From: Caenorhabditis remanei
Taxonomy: Eukaryota > Nematoda > Chromadorea > Rhabditida > Rhabditidae
Direction of reading: 5' to 3'
Assembly: GCF_010183535.1 (NCBI RefSeq)
Contig: NC_071328.1
Location: forward strand, 4,526,001-4,590,000
DNA length: 64,000 nucleotides
A model generated the notes under the pieces. The model saw only the letters and a program-made list of their open reading frames with translations, searched no databases and was not told the DNA's origin. Below, in pieces: positions 63,731 through 64,000 of the stretch. How positions within the stretch are numbered: position 1 is the stretch's first letter; every line of letters begins with the position of its first letter. The position numbers were made by a program, and so were the translations under genes.

Positions 63731-64000
63731 TTAAAGGAGGACTGAAGTCTCATATTTGGATTGTTTCAGATTCCGCTACTTCAGAAAGATTCTAATAGTA
63801 AGAAACTTAAAGGGGAGCCTAGGTAGAAGAGTTTATCTTTGCGTCCGTGTAGTCCCAAGATTTCTGTTCAATTCTTCGTTTCCTCATTTCTTCAAAAAAG
63901 TTTTGTAGTTTTTCTATTCTCTCTCGAAATTAATGAAAAAAAACACGAAAATTTGATAGAAAAAGTGAGAAAACAAGGAATTGAGCGAAATCTAGTCCGC
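63731..64000. mobile_element. TIR element (copy of 4588-5035), cut by window end
   Basis: The left terminal repeat and left arm are present. The right end lies outside the window. Confidence 0.75.

Larger units (their letters stand above)
59144..64000. repeat. Segmental direct repeat, copy B
   Basis: It repeats 1-4857 at an offset of 59,143 and runs to the last base of the window. It contains the same genes and elements, listed below. Confidence 0.95.

Overview
The window looks like nuclear DNA of a Caenorhabditis-type nematode. The evidence is AT-rich sequence, very short introns (about 45-60 bp) ending in TTTTCAG/TTTCCAG, and protein families that are strongly expanded in these worms: F-box genes with FBA_2 or FTH (DUF38) domains, SPK (DUF545) genes, and a short SH2-tyrosine kinase. 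Inverted-repeat DNA transposons and LTR/LINE retroelements fill much of the space between genes. Exon models below were built by eye from ORFs, GT/AG sites and reading phase. They are predictions without transcript support.

Layout. 1-5.0 kb: an F-box/FBA_2 gene, an LTV1-like gene fragment, an F-box 5' end interrupted by a 5'-truncated LINE, and a terminal-inverted-repeat element. This block occurs again, with no difference I noticed, at 59144-64000. 6.3-26.7 kb: broken F-box genes, a complete 10.4-kb LTR retrotransposon (7265-17634), foldback elements, a Tc1/mariner derivative (20145-21073) and a decayed gag-like region. 27.2-28.4 kb: a type II membrane protein gene. 30.1-32.9 kb: an SH2-kinase gene with one nonsense codon. 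32.9-37.0 kb: a divergent pair of paralogous genes that each join F-box, FTH and TFIIB-like cyclin folds. 37.8-43.6 kb: two tandem SPK genes and a small charged-protein gene. 43.6-50.9 kb: a rearranged BEL/Pao-type composite between SINE-like repeats. 51.2-55.2 kb: an unrecognised gene and a triple-SPK gene. 55.6-57.3 kb: a nested foldback. 57.6-59.1 kb: an Ala/Pro-rich membrane-anchored protein gene.

The most unusual content is as follows. (1) The two intact F-box-FTH-TFIIB-like genes (32942-34979 minus, 35152-37005 plus) would link an SCF substrate-adaptor architecture to the promoter/polymerase-binding core fold of TFIIB. (2) The LTR element carries one 2429-codon frame ordered Gag, envelope-like glycoprotein, protease, RT, RNase H, integrase, and a separate upstream ORF carries the zinc knuckles. 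(3) The BEL/Pao composite is bounded by LTRs in opposite orientation yet flanked by a matching 5-bp direct repeat. (4) The two ends of the window are the same sequence at an offset of exactly 59,143 bp. This is either a very recent tandem duplication or a wrap/assembly artefact.

Functionally this is a typical fast-evolving accessory region: recently duplicated, lineage-specific adaptor and chromatin-associated families mixed with active and decaying mobile DNA. No operon or shared pathway is evident, apart from the divergent pair that may share a 172-bp promoter.
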